The notes under the pieces were generated by a model. That model ran no database searches. It worked only from the letters and a program-made list of their open reading frames with translations, and was not told the origin of the DNA. Positions 7,726-16,373 of a stretch of DNA of 64,000 bases are shown one piece after another. Each line of letters begins with the position of its first letter. Within the stretch, counting starts at the first letter, position 1. The DNA comes from Amarobacter sp964507025 (GTDB taxonomy: Bacteria > Chloroflexota > Dehalococcoidia > Tepidiformales > Tepidiformaceae), in assembly GCA_964507025.1 (NCBI GenBank), contig CAZDOK010000002.1, positions 124,001 through 188,000 on the forward strand, given 5' to 3'. The position numbers were made by a program, and so were the translations under genes.

Positions 7726-8142
7726 ATGCCCGCAAAGACCACCCAGCCCGGCGACAACGAGCGCCGGTTCGCCATCGGCGGACGCATCCGCGCTACGAGG
7801 GTCCAGGCGGGCATCGGCCTCCGGCAGATGGCGCGCGACCTGGGCATGTCAGCGAGCTGGCTGCTTGGCGTGGAGTCAGGGCAGAACGGGATCGACGCGG
7901 TCCGCCTCGCGGACGTGGGCCGCTACCTCGGCTTCCCGGCCAGCTACTTCCTGGACGAACCCGACTTCGTCCAGGAGCGCCAGCGACAGTTGATGTCGCG
8001 GCCGGCCACAAGACTCGACTGGCAGCTCATGTACGACGGCGAGGGCGAACGCGCCCGCGCGCACTTCGAGCTGGATCGGGTATTTCAGCGACTGGAGGAG
8101 GAGCGCGGTGGCCGTGTCGAGAGACCTGCAGGGGGCGATTGA
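7726..8142 (+). CDS. XRE-family phage repressor (CI-like)
   Basis: The 138-aa product has an N-terminal lambda-type HTH (RIRATRVQAGIGLRQMARDL, then SASWLLGVESGQNGI). The C-terminal part is charged and helical and has no peptidase motif. GGGAGG precedes the ATG. The next gene is an ImmA-type protease that overlaps its 3' end. That is the classic XRE/ImmA pair, in which the protease removes the repressor, so it most likely maintains lysogeny by binding the adjacent dyads. Confidence 0.85.
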   Translation: MPAKTTQPGDNERRFAIGGRIRATRVQAGIGLRQMARDLGMSASWLLGVESGQNGIDAVRLADVGRYLGFPASYFLDEPDFVQERQRQLMSRPATRLDWQLMYDGEGERARAHFELDRVFQRLEEERGGRVERPAGGD

Positions 8143-8587
8143 CCTAGCGGCCCGCGTTCTGGATGACCTGGGGATCAAGGAGCCGCCGGTGCCGTCGAGC
8201 TTCATCCACTTCATCGACCCGACGCGGGCCGTCCACGTGGCGCTCGAACCGCTGCACCCGCGCACCCGCGGCGCCACCATGCTGGCGCCGGACGGCTCCG
8301 AGTGGCGGGTGGTCCTCAATGCCAACGACCGTGTCGAGGTCCGGCGCTTCACGCTGGCTCACGAGGCCTTCCACATCGCCTGCGGGACCGGGCTGGCGTT
8401 CCGACGCGACGGCATGGGCCAGTTCTACGAGTGCTCACTCGCCGACCACTTCGCCAGCCACCTGCTCATTCCGAAGCGCTGGCTGGCATCGTGCGGGCCC
8501 CCACGGCCGAGCGACGTCGCCAGAAGATGCGGCACCAGCATTGCGGCGGCAAGGCTACGATGCGTTTCTGTTCGCCATCCAGAATGA
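8108..8587 (+). CDS. ImmA/IrrE-family metallopeptidase (anti-repressor protease)
   Basis: A zinc-protease motif HEAFH lies at about residue 85 (TLAHEAFHIACG), followed by HFASHLLIPKRW, the conserved second half of the ImmA fold. It starts at the GTG at 8108 with GGAGGAGG upstream and overlaps the repressor gene by 35 bp. It is 159 aa. The C-terminal 35 residues diverge from the usual ImmA helices, and a small frameshift cannot be excluded. The predicted role is cleavage of the XRE repressor on induction. Confidence 0.8.
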   Translation: MAVSRDLQGAIDLAARVLDDLGIKEPPVPSSFIHFIDPTRAVHVALEPLHPRTRGATMLAPDGSEWRVVLNANDRVEVRRFTLAHEAFHIACGTGLAFRRDGMGQFYECSLADHFASHLLIPKRWLASCGPPRPSDVARRCGTSIAAARLRCVSVRHPE

Positions 8588-8659
8588 TCACGCGCTAAAA
8601 CAGATTAGCGTCCGTTGGCCGGGACGAGTAGACTGCGACCACCCTCGGGTTCCATCAAC

Positions 8660-8677
8660 GCGCGTCCATTGACGCGC
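8660..8677. repeat. Short perfect hairpin upstream of the cargo operon
   Basis: GCGCGTC and GACGCGC pair around a CATT loop in the 142-bp gap between the ImmA gene and the large methyltransferase. There is no T-run. It could be an operator or a weak terminator; I found no clear promoter boxes in this gap. Confidence 0.4.
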
Positions 8678-8729
8678 CGAGCCCGGGAACAACTCGACGC
8701 AAAGAGGCGTCCGTCCGAGGCCGGGTTAG

Positions 8730-11700
8730 ATGAGCGATACACCTACGAGGATCGAGGCTCTCCGGGAACGCATCCGGCAGGACTCGCCGGAAGTCACTCG
8801 CCGGATAAGGGAAGCCGCAGACGCCAACCTCGGCAATGAGGCCCGGTTTCGGACACTGTTCGCCAAGATCATCGAGCCTTGGGCGGAGGCCCTAGACATA
8901 CCCCTCCTCGTGCGTGAAGAGCGAACGCTTGCGACTGGGCGCGCTGACGCGACCTACAACCGCCTCATCATCGAATATGAGGCGCCCGGGCGGCTGCGGA
9001 ACAATATCCACCACGGTCCGACCGCCCACGCGATTCAGCAGGCGAAGGACTACGTGGACGGCGTGGCCCGACAGGAGCGGCAACAAGTCCACCGGCTGAT
9101 CGGGGTGGCGCTCGACGGATGTTATTTCATCTATGTGCGCCGAGTTGATGACAACTGGACGGACCCTGAGGTGGAGCCCGTCAACGAACAGTCGGTGGCG
9201 CGCTTCCTGCGCCTGCTGGTTTCCCTTACATCAGGAAAGGCGCTGCTGCCGGAGAACCTTGTCCAGGATTTCGGCAGTAACACCATCTATGCCCAGCGCG
9301 TCGCCAGCTCGCTCTACAAATCACTCGGCCAGGCGTTGGATGACGGGCGGACTGACTTGGTCGACAAGCTTTTCGAGCAGTGGAAGACGTTCTTTGGACA
9401 GGTCACCGGCTATGACGAACAGTCTCATCCCCTTCGTAATCGTCCGGAGCTTAGAGAGTTCGCAAGGGGCATGGGCATCAATCCACGAGACGTCGATCCT
9501 CCGCGGCTCTTCTTCACCGTTCATACCTACTTCGCCTTGCTTATCAAGCTCATTGCCTATTACTCACTGTCGCGCTTCGTCTCTGGTTTTGGGACCCGGT
9601 TCGGCTCGATGTACCAGCTTGACGACGACAGCCTTCGACGAGAGATGGAGGAGCTTGAACACGGAGGCATCTTCCGGACGCTCGGCATTCGCAACTTCCT
9701 TGAAGGCGACTTCTTCAAATGGTATCTCCAAACCTGGGATGACGAGGTTGCGCGAGCGGTTCGAACGCTTCTGGAGCGACTGAAGGACTACGACCCAGGG
9801 ACGCTAGAGGTAAGCCCCGAGCAGGCGCGCGACCTCCTGAAGAAACTCTACCACCGGCTGATGCCACGGGAGATACGCCACGACCTCGGTGAGTACTACA
9901 CGCCGGACTGGCTGGCCGAACACGTACTCGATGAACTCGGCTACGAGGGTCAGACGGACAAGCGCCTGCTGGACCCCGCCTGCGGATCGGGGACCTTCTT
10001 GGTCCTCGCGATGAAGCGCCTAAAGGATCGATGCCTTCGAGAAGGCCTCAACGAACAGGAGACTTTGGAGACGATCCTCAACAGCATCGTGGGGATCGAC
10101 CTGAATCCACTCGCCGCGATCGCAGCTCGGACCAACTATCTCCTCGCCCTCGGGGACCTCATGGAGCACAGGACCCGAGAGATTGACCTTCCGGTGTACC
10201 TTGCCGACTCCATACTTACGCCATCGGCTGGTCGGCAGTTGTTTAACAAGGATCGCTACGAAATTACGACTGTCGTTGGCCAGTTCGATATCCCGAGCTG
10301 CCTAACGTCACGTTCGCAGATCGACGCGCTGTGCAACATGTTGGAGGAGTGTGTTGGGGCGGGAGTGGAGGTTGGAGTATTCCTCGCTAGGTCCCGCCGC
10401 GCCTTGGCCATTCCCGAGCAAGATTGGTCCGGCGGCGGCGGTCGGGGCGTCGGTGCTGAAGCCATTCTCTCAGAACTCTACGACAAGCTCGCCAGCCTCC
10501 ACCGCCAGGGCCTCGACGGGATCTGGGCACGCATTCTCCAGAACGCTTTCATGCCCCTATTCATCGGCAGGTTCGACTTCGTTGCCGGTAATCCGCCCTG
10601 GGTGAACTGGGAGAGCCTCCCGGCCCAGTACAAACGCCAGGTGGCACCGTTGTGGGAGCAGCACCAACTGTTCCCGCACCGTGGGTTTCGAGCGATCCTA
10701 GGCGGCTCCAAGGACGACGTGTCGGTACTGATGTCCTACGTGGCGTTGGAGGAGTTGTGCGAGCCAGACGGCACTCTCGGCTTTCTTATAACCCAGTCGG
10801 TTTTCAAAGCGACCGGCGGGGGCCAGGGGTTCAGGCGGTTCAGGCTCGGCGATGGCACGCCGATAGAGATCGTCCGCGCGGAGGACATGTCGGACTTTCA
10901 GCCTTTCGAAGGAGCCACTAATCGGACCGCTGCGTTCTACGCCAGGAAGGGAAGAGAGACGTCCTATCCTGTCCAGTACACCGTCTGGCAGAAGGTGGTG
11001 AGGGGCGCTATCGAACCGTCGATGCCGCTCACAGAGGTCCGTGCCCGACTGCGCCGGCTGGACTACCGCGCAATTCCCGTCGATCCCAATGACGCGACCT
11101 CTGCATGGTTGACGGGTCGAGCTGCCGCGATTGCCTCCGTACAGCACCTGTGCAAGCCGAGCTCCTTGACGCCGCGAAAAGGAATCTTCGCCAGCGTCAA
11201 CGGAGTGTTCTGGGTGACGCCGGTACACGAGCGGCCGGACGGCGTGCTCGTCGCTCAGAACTACGTGCAAGGTGCTCGAAGGGCCGTCCGGCAACTGATG
11301 GCAGATCTTGAACCTGAGCTGGTCTTCCCGATGCTCCGGGGCCGGGATGTCCGCCGCTGGTCGGCAAGGCCATCGCTGCACATTATCGTTACCCACCGCC
11401 GGGAGGCGGGCTTGGCTGCCATCCCCGAGCGAGAAATGCAAACCGCATACCCCCGAACCTGGGCATACCTAAAGCAATTCGAAAGCGAACTGAAGACATC
11501 TGGTCTCTTCAAGCGATATTTTATGAGGAAACAACAAGGCCGCACCGTAGAGACCGGTCCATTCTATTCCATGTTCAATGTCGGCCCCTACACATTCTCC
11601 CAACATAAGGTCGTGTTCAGAGAGATAAGTTCTTCGCTGACCTGTGCAGTCGTGAGTTCAGATGATTCTGCGCACCCAATCATCCCGGATCATAAGCTCG

Positions 11701-12101
11701 TACTAATTCCAACTAACAGTGAAGCTGAGGCTCACTATATTTGTGGTGTCCTTAACAGCACTATCGTTGGATTCTTCGCTTTGTCCTATGCTATATCCAC
11801 TCAGTTCAGCACTCACCTTGGCGACTATCTGTCAATACCTGCTTGGAATCCTCTGAGCTCCGCCCACCAAGCAATCGCCGCACGCTCGAGACTACTTCAT
11901 CAGGCGGCGCTGCTTGATGAGCCACTTGTTCGGCTGGAGGGAGAGCTCGATAATGATGTGGCAACGCTGCTCGAAATTTCCCAGCAGCAGTTGGCGGAAA
12001 TTAGAGAGAGTTACTTAGAGTTGACGAAGTTCGACCTGCGATCCGCCGCTCCGTCAATGCTTGCCGACGACGACGATAAAGAGGACGAAGAATCCGAATG
12101 A
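8730..12101 (+). CDS. Large N6-adenine-type DNA methyltransferase, type IIG-like
   Basis: The 1123-aa protein is predicted to methylate adenine and may recognise its own target. Residues about 45-90 look like a PD-(D/E)xK-type nuclease fold (GRADATYNRLIIEYEAPG; Asp73, Glu82), but Glu84 stands where the usual Lys would be. A helical region follows, then methyltransferase motifs: GEYYTPDWLAEHVL (387-400), SAM-binding DPACGSGTF (415-423) and catalytic NPPW (621-624). Residues about 780-1123 fit a target-recognition and helical spacer region. GC content falls sharply over about 11480-12060. It is the first of four coupled genes; the next ATG overlaps its stop (ATGA). It resembles type IIG enzymes and PglX, but no BREX partner is present. 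Confidence 0.85.
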   Translation: MSDTPTRIEALRERIRQDSPEVTRRIREAADANLGNEARFRTLFAKIIEPWAEALDIPLLVREERTLATGRADATYNRLIIEYEAPGRLRNNIHHGPTAHAIQQAKDYVDGVARQERQQVHRLIGVALDGCYFIYVRRVDDNWTDPEVEPVNEQSVARFLRLLVSLTSGKALLPENLVQDFGSNTIYAQRVASSLYKSLGQALDDGRTDLVDKLFEQWKTFFGQVTGYDEQSHPLRNRPELREFARGMGINPRDVDPPRLFFTVHTYFALLIKLIAYYSLSRFVSGFGTRFGSMYQLDDDSLRREMEELEHGGIFRTLGIRNFLEGDFFKWYLQTWDDEVARAVRTLLERLKDYDPGTLEVSPEQARDLLKKLYHRLMPREIRHDLGEYYTPDWLAEHVLDELGYEGQTDKRLLDPACGSGTFLVLAMKRLKDRCLREGLNEQETLETILNSIVGIDLNPLAAIAARTNYLLALGDLMEHRTREIDLPVYLADSILTPSAGRQLFNKDRYEITTVVGQFDIPSCLTSRSQIDALCNMLEECVGAGVEVGVFLARSRRALAIPEQDWSGGGGRGVGAEAILSELYDKLASLHRQGLDGIWARILQNAFMPLFIGRFDFVAGNPPWVNWESLPAQYKRQVAPLWEQHQLFPHRGFRAILGGSKDDVSVLMSYVALEELCEPDGTLGFLITQSVFKATGGGQGFRRFRLGDGTPIEIVRAEDMSDFQPFEGATNRTAAFYARKGRETSYPVQYTVWQKVVRGAIEPSMPLTEVRARLRRLDYRAIPVDPNDATSAWLTGRAAAIASVQHLCKPSSLTPRKGIFASVNGVFWVTPVHERPDGVLVAQNYVQGARRAVRQLMADLEPELVFPMLRGRDVRRWSARPSLHIIVTHRREAGLAAIPEREMQTAYPRTWAYLKQFESELKTSGLFKRYFMRKQQGRTVETGPFYSMFNVGPYTFSQHKVVFREISSSLTCAVVSSDDSAHPIIPDHKLVLIPTNSEAEAHYICGVLNSTIVGFFALSYAISTQFSTHLGDYLSIPAWNPLSSAHQAIAARSRLLHQAALLDEPLVRLEGELDNDVATLLEISQQQLAEIRESYLELTKFDLRSAAPSMLADDDDKEDEESE

Positions 12102-13252
12102 ATCCCTTCGCCGCCCTTGAACCTGCGCTCGCCGCGCTGTCGGACGGCCCCGAGATCCTACCCGCGACGGGTCAGGCACAGGAGTACTTGCAGCAATTCG
12201 ATGTCGATGAGTACTACGATCGCATCCGCACGGAGGACGACAGAAAAGTCAGCGAGCTCATGGAGACGCCCGGGGGCCGGCTCTACGTGGATCTGGCGCC
12301 TCTCCCAAGGACGAAGGAGCACGTGTTCCGGTTCTTCGTGGACGGGTCGGTGAAGACTTTCTTCCTTGGCACGCTCGTCGAGCACGAGCGAAACACGCCG
12401 GTGATGCTCGGCCAGATCGGCGCCGCGGCAGTGAGTCGCGAAGACGATGGGCACGTCCACGTGCGCGGTTGCGACTTGCGCAAGGAGATCATCCTGCTCT
12501 TAAACCGCGACCAGCTCTCGGCCTCGGTTTGGGACAGCGCGGAGGCGGCCATAAAGCGTGCGGGGACACCACGGATGAGGCTGGTGGATACGAAGGAGGA
12601 CGACGCTTACAACAACAGCAAGTCCTTCGGGGAAAACAAGGAGCCGCGATCTCGGGCTGCGCACAAGGCCAACTGGGAGATGCGGGTCCTCGAGCGGGAG
12701 CTCCTTCGGGACCTGCTCGCTGAGCACGATGCGACGGGAGCCTGGATTGCGGTCGATGGCGGGCTCGGTAAGGAGTTCAAGCTGAATGAGTTCAATCGCG
12801 GCTTTGTCGGCGTCATTAAGAACTTCAGCAAGGAACAGACCTTCGAGCTCACGAGCCGAGGGCGGACTATTCGCCGAAGCCTGTTCGAGCTGTTAGCCGC
12901 ATTGAGGGTGAACCAACGGACGGCGGCCTTCGCCCGCGGCGAAGGCCACGTGGTCTTCTGGTACGTCCGGATACGTGAACAGAAACACCTGGAGTATCCG
13001 CTTATGGGCGTGATGAAGATCGAGTATCCGAACCCCTCTCGGGGAATGGTCGAATCTGACATGGTGGATCATCTTTCGCGCGCGCTGATCGCTGAGCGCA
13101 CTGTGAGCCCCCATGGGAAGGACCGCCGCTGGCATGCTCACCTTTACCCGATCTACTTGAGCGAGCAGGTCATCAAGAACGGGTTCTACTCCGATGAGGT
13201 GCTCCAGGCCGGCATCAAGTGGCCCGGTCTTGGGCGCTCCGGGGTAGCCTGA
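12098..13252 (+). CDS. NurA-like nuclease
   Basis: The 384-aa protein carries the spaced acidic motifs of the NurA RNase-H-like nuclease fold: FFVDGS (Asp82), WIAVDGG (Asp220) with acidic helices between them (RVLERELLRDLL), and the C-terminal WHAHLYPIYLSEQVIK block (His348, Tyr350) where NurA has its conserved His. NurA works with the hexameric HerA translocase in archaeal end resection. Here the next gene encodes a HerA-like ATPase, which supports the call. It is translationally coupled to the methyltransferase. The catalytic assignment is by motif spacing only. Confidence 0.72.
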   Translation: MNPFAALEPALAALSDGPEILPATGQAQEYLQQFDVDEYYDRIRTEDDRKVSELMETPGGRLYVDLAPLPRTKEHVFRFFVDGSVKTFFLGTLVEHERNTPVMLGQIGAAAVSREDDGHVHVRGCDLRKEIILLLNRDQLSASVWDSAEAAIKRAGTPRMRLVDTKEDDAYNNSKSFGENKEPRSRAAHKANWEMRVLERELLRDLLAEHDATGAWIAVDGGLGKEFKLNEFNRGFVGVIKNFSKEQTFELTSRGRTIRRSLFELLAALRVNQRTAAFARGEGHVVFWYVRIREQKHLEYPLMGVMKIEYPNPSRGMVESDMVDHLSRALIAERTVSPHGKDRRWHAHLYPIYLSEQVIKNGFYSDEVLQAGIKWPGLGRSGVA

Positions 13253-13266
13253 AGGGAGCTGGGACA

Positions 13267-15090
13267 ATGGCCGAACAGGACGACGCCGCACAATCGATTG
13301 CCGAGCCGATGGAGGCCGCCGACCATGCCGCCGGAGACCCCTCGCTGCGCTCGGGCCGCGGTCCGATTGGACGTGCCACGGCGACCGAGCGGGCCCCCAA
13401 CTCGTCCGAGCGCTTTTCCTTCTGGCTTCGGCCAGGCACCATGATCAATCCCTTCGACATTGTGGAAGCGCGACAGGATCTGGACGACAGCGTTACGTTC
13501 GGTCTCGTGACCAACATCCATCACTCAACCGACGCGCCAAGCCACCTCTCGAACTACATCGCAAACGACTTTGGCGAGCTGGTAGAGGAGCCTAACACGC
13601 CGCGTCAGGGTACCAACGTGGCAGACGTCTCAGTGCTCGCGAACACGAGCGAGACCTACATGCCAGTACAGAACGAGGCCCTGGTGCGCTTCGCGGACGA
13701 GAACGGCATCCATGCCGGCCTCGGCATCGACACGATGAAGCGGAAGGAGGATGAGAGGCGCGCGCCCATCTGTATCCCCGCCGGGCTGATCGAGATGAGC
13801 AACGGTACCGAGGCCGTTGCATTTCTCGACAAAGAGTACGTGTTGGGGCCGGAGGGCGCCCATGTGAACATTTCTGGCATATCCGGCCTCGCCACGAAGA
13901 CGAGTTACGTGATGTTCCTGATCCAGTCGATCGTCCAGTCCATGGACCGGAGGGTCGAGGGGCAGCAGGATCGAGTCAGTGCGAGCGACGTCGCTGTCGT
14001 ACTCGTCAACGTCAAGTACAACGACCTGCTCGCCATCGACGAGCCACCCGACGGTGGGCTTGCTCCTGAACAGATCGAGCTGTGGCGCCGTTTGGGCCTT
14101 GAGCCTCAACCATTCGACAAGGTCACTTATCTTCTCCCGGCTGGCAAGGACAGCAAGCGGGACCCGTCACGGGCCAATTGCTACCCGCCGCAACCCGATC
14201 TCCTCAAGTCGAAGATCTTCGCGTATGAGCTTAGGGATTGCGTCGACAAGCTCGACGCCATGCTCTCGGATGCGCCCGACGAATACGGAATCATCGACTC
14301 GTTGGTTGGGATCATCCGAGAGGGCATCGAGGGGAACGCACGAGACTGGCAGAACGTCCGAACCTGGCAGGACCTTCTGAATCGAAGCCCCCTGAGCACG
14401 TGGGCGAGCGGAGGCGGTCCGGCGCCAGGCGCCATACAACCTCGGTCGATTCAACGTTTCTTTAGGTATCTCCGCAAGGCCGTGTACCACCGCACCACCG
14501 GGCTCTTCGTCGACCAGCGCAACCAGGCCTGGACCACGGTGTCCGACGTGCTGAGCCGAATCGAGGGCGGACAGACTTATGTGGTGGACATCGCCAAGCT
14601 GCATGACAACGAGCAGATGCTCGTCTTCGGCGACGTGGTGAGAACGATCTACGGAGTCTTCTCGGGAGCCGGGGAGCTGGGCATGGACCTAGGCGACTTC
14701 GATAGCTCTGACTACGAGCCTCCCAAGCGGGTGATTATCTTCGTGGACGAGCTCAACAAGTACGCCCCATCGGAGCGAGGAAAGCGAACCCCAATCCTTG
14801 AGGATCTGCTGGAGATCAGCGAGCGCGGTCGATCACTCGGCGTGATTCTGATGTCGGCCCAGCAGTTCGCGAGCGCGGTCCACGATCGGATTATCGGGAA
14901 TGCATCGACCAAGGTGTTTGGTCGCACGGCGCCGACGGAACTAAGTCAGTCGAGTTATCGCTTCCTGAACGACGACGTGAAGATGCACCTCACGAGACTC
15001 GACAAGGGCGATCTGGTCATCACACACCCTATCTACCGCCAGCCCGTGAAGATTAAGTTTCCGCGCCCGGCGTACAAGCAGCACCGATGA
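13267..15090 (+). CDS. HerA/FtsK-type DNA translocase ATPase (DUF87-like)
   Basis: It is 607 aa from the ATG at 13267, with AAGGGAG upstream. Residues about 55-160 form the HerA-type N-terminal beta-barrel (PGTMINPFDIVEA, then DSVTFGLVTNI). The Walker A is unusual: GISGLATKTS (204-213) instead of the usual GxxGxGKT/S, but it keeps the Lys-Thr. The Walker B is VIIFVDELNKYAP (Asp494, Glu495), and the late region ILMSAQQFASAVHDRI then NASTKVFGRT matches the HerA sensor/arginine-finger segment. It probably forms a hexamer that pumps DNA to the NurA-like nuclease. Its stop overlaps the next ATG (ATGA). Confidence 0.85.
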   Translation: MAEQDDAAQSIAEPMEAADHAAGDPSLRSGRGPIGRATATERAPNSSERFSFWLRPGTMINPFDIVEARQDLDDSVTFGLVTNIHHSTDAPSHLSNYIANDFGELVEEPNTPRQGTNVADVSVLANTSETYMPVQNEALVRFADENGIHAGLGIDTMKRKEDERRAPICIPAGLIEMSNGTEAVAFLDKEYVLGPEGAHVNISGISGLATKTSYVMFLIQSIVQSMDRRVEGQQDRVSASDVAVVLVNVKYNDLLAIDEPPDGGLAPEQIELWRRLGLEPQPFDKVTYLLPAGKDSKRDPSRANCYPPQPDLLKSKIFAYELRDCVDKLDAMLSDAPDEYGIIDSLVGIIREGIEGNARDWQNVRTWQDLLNRSPLSTWASGGGPAPGAIQPRSIQRFFRYLRKAVYHRTTGLFVDQRNQAWTTVSDVLSRIEGGQTYVVDIAKLHDNEQMLVFGDVVRTIYGVFSGAGELGMDLGDFDSSDYEPPKRVIIFVDELNKYAPSERGKRTPILEDLLEISERGRSLGVILMSAQQFASAVHDRIIGNASTKVFGRTAPTELSQSSYRFLNDDVKMHLTRLDKGDLVITHPIYRQPVKIKFPRPAYKQHR

Positions 15091-16337
15091 GCTACGCCCT
15101 CGTTCATCGGCTGGACTGGCGTCGCTGGGTCGTACCCGAACCGCTGCGTTCCCGCCCGATCCACAGGTGGTTCGTGTTCCCACACAGCTTCACCGACGAT
15201 GTGGTCCGGGCGCTGGTCAACGAATGGGAGCTAGGGCCTCAAGATCCGGTCATCGACACGTTCGCCGGCGCCGGCACGACCATTCTCGCCTGCAAGGAGG
15301 TAGGGGTCCCGGCCATCGGCTACGATCTCTCGCCCTTGGCTGTCCTCGCGTGTCGAGCGAAGGTGGCAGACTATGACGTCGACGAACTTCAGGGGTGTTC
15401 CCGCGAACTCCTTTCACAGCTGCAGGCCGCAACGGCCAAGTTACCCGAAGCCACACCGAGCTACCCCGAACTGGTCACAAAGGCCCTCCCCGATAAGAAG
15501 CTTGCCGTGTTCCACCACGCCAAGGCGTCTATCGCCGGCCTTGGCGCCCCTGTTCAGGTCCGTGACTTCCTGACGCTGGCGTTACTCGCGCAGATACCCA
15601 AGTTCAGCAATGCAGTGCCGACGGGCGGCTGGCTCAGCTGGCGCGAGAACGATAGACCAGCGGAACGCCTACCCGACGAACTCGCATCCACAATCACTGA
15701 TATGACCGCCGACCTCGCGAGCCACGGGGTTGATGGCGCCGACTGCCAGAGACCCGGTGCGAACTGGGTAGCCCAGGAGTCAGATGCTCGGCAGCTTCCG
15801 ATTGGCGACGCAGCATGTTCCGCTGTGATTACGTCCCCGCCGTATCCGAACCGTCACGACTACACTCGTGTATTTGGTGTCGAGCTTATGTTCGGCTTCC
15901 TCGATTGGGGGGAAACTCGGAAGCTGCGGTATCAGACCATTCACTCACACCCGGAGGCTAAGCCTGCACGCCCAGTCGCTGTTGGGTACGAAGAACCACG
16001 AGCAGTTACGGACGCCATCGACCGGGTGGCCGAGTCGGAGACCGATCCTCGTGTCGTCGCGATGCTTCACGGTTACTTTCTGGACCTATTCCTGAGTTTG
16101 AGCGAAACCCAGAGGGTTATTAGAAACGGCGGCCGCGCCGCCCTGGTGCTGGGCAACGCTCAGTACCGAGGCATCCCCATAGAAGTTGATGTTGCGGCCG
16201 CGGAGATCGGGGAACAAGCGGGACTGACCTGCACTGAGGTGCGAGTTGTCCGCGAGCGAGGGAACAGCGCGCAGCAGATGGCCACGTATGGCAGAATTCG
16301 CTCGCGGGAAAGCATCGTCATGTTCGAGAAACGTTGA
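15087..16337 (+). CDS. Second DNA methyltransferase, SPPY type (N4-C or N6-A)
   Basis: The 416-aa protein has the SAM-binding motif VIDTFAGAGTT (about residues 54-64) near its N terminus, followed by GYDLSPLAVLACRAK, and the catalytic motif TSPPYPNRHDYTR at about 250. The FxGxG-before-SPPY order is that of beta-class enzymes (N4-cytosine or N6-adenine). A 150-residue insert between the motifs may hold target recognition. It is the last gene of the coupled operon; two methyltransferases with different motif classes are therefore co-expressed with NurA and HerA. The downstream gene is convergent 36 bp away. Confidence 0.85.
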   Translation: MSYALVHRLDWRRWVVPEPLRSRPIHRWFVFPHSFTDDVVRALVNEWELGPQDPVIDTFAGAGTTILACKEVGVPAIGYDLSPLAVLACRAKVADYDVDELQGCSRELLSQLQAATAKLPEATPSYPELVTKALPDKKLAVFHHAKASIAGLGAPVQVRDFLTLALLAQIPKFSNAVPTGGWLSWRENDRPAERLPDELASTITDMTADLASHGVDGADCQRPGANWVAQESDARQLPIGDAACSAVITSPPYPNRHDYTRVFGVELMFGFLDWGETRKLRYQTIHSHPEAKPARPVAVGYEEPRAVTDAIDRVAESETDPRVVAMLHGYFLDLFLSLSETQRVIRNGGRAALVLGNAQYRGIPIEVDVAAAEIGEQAGLTCTEVRVVRERGNSAQQMATYGRIRSRESIVMFEKR

Positions 16338-16373
16338 GTTCACCTTAAGGCCGTGACGAAGGCGCAGGGACCA

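Noticed and set aside
8730..16337. Assignment of the cargo operon to BREX or DISARM
   Set aside because: There is no PglZ, BrxC or BrxL (BREX), and no DUF1998, SNF2 helicase or PLD gene (DISARM). Only the methyltransferase similarity is shared.
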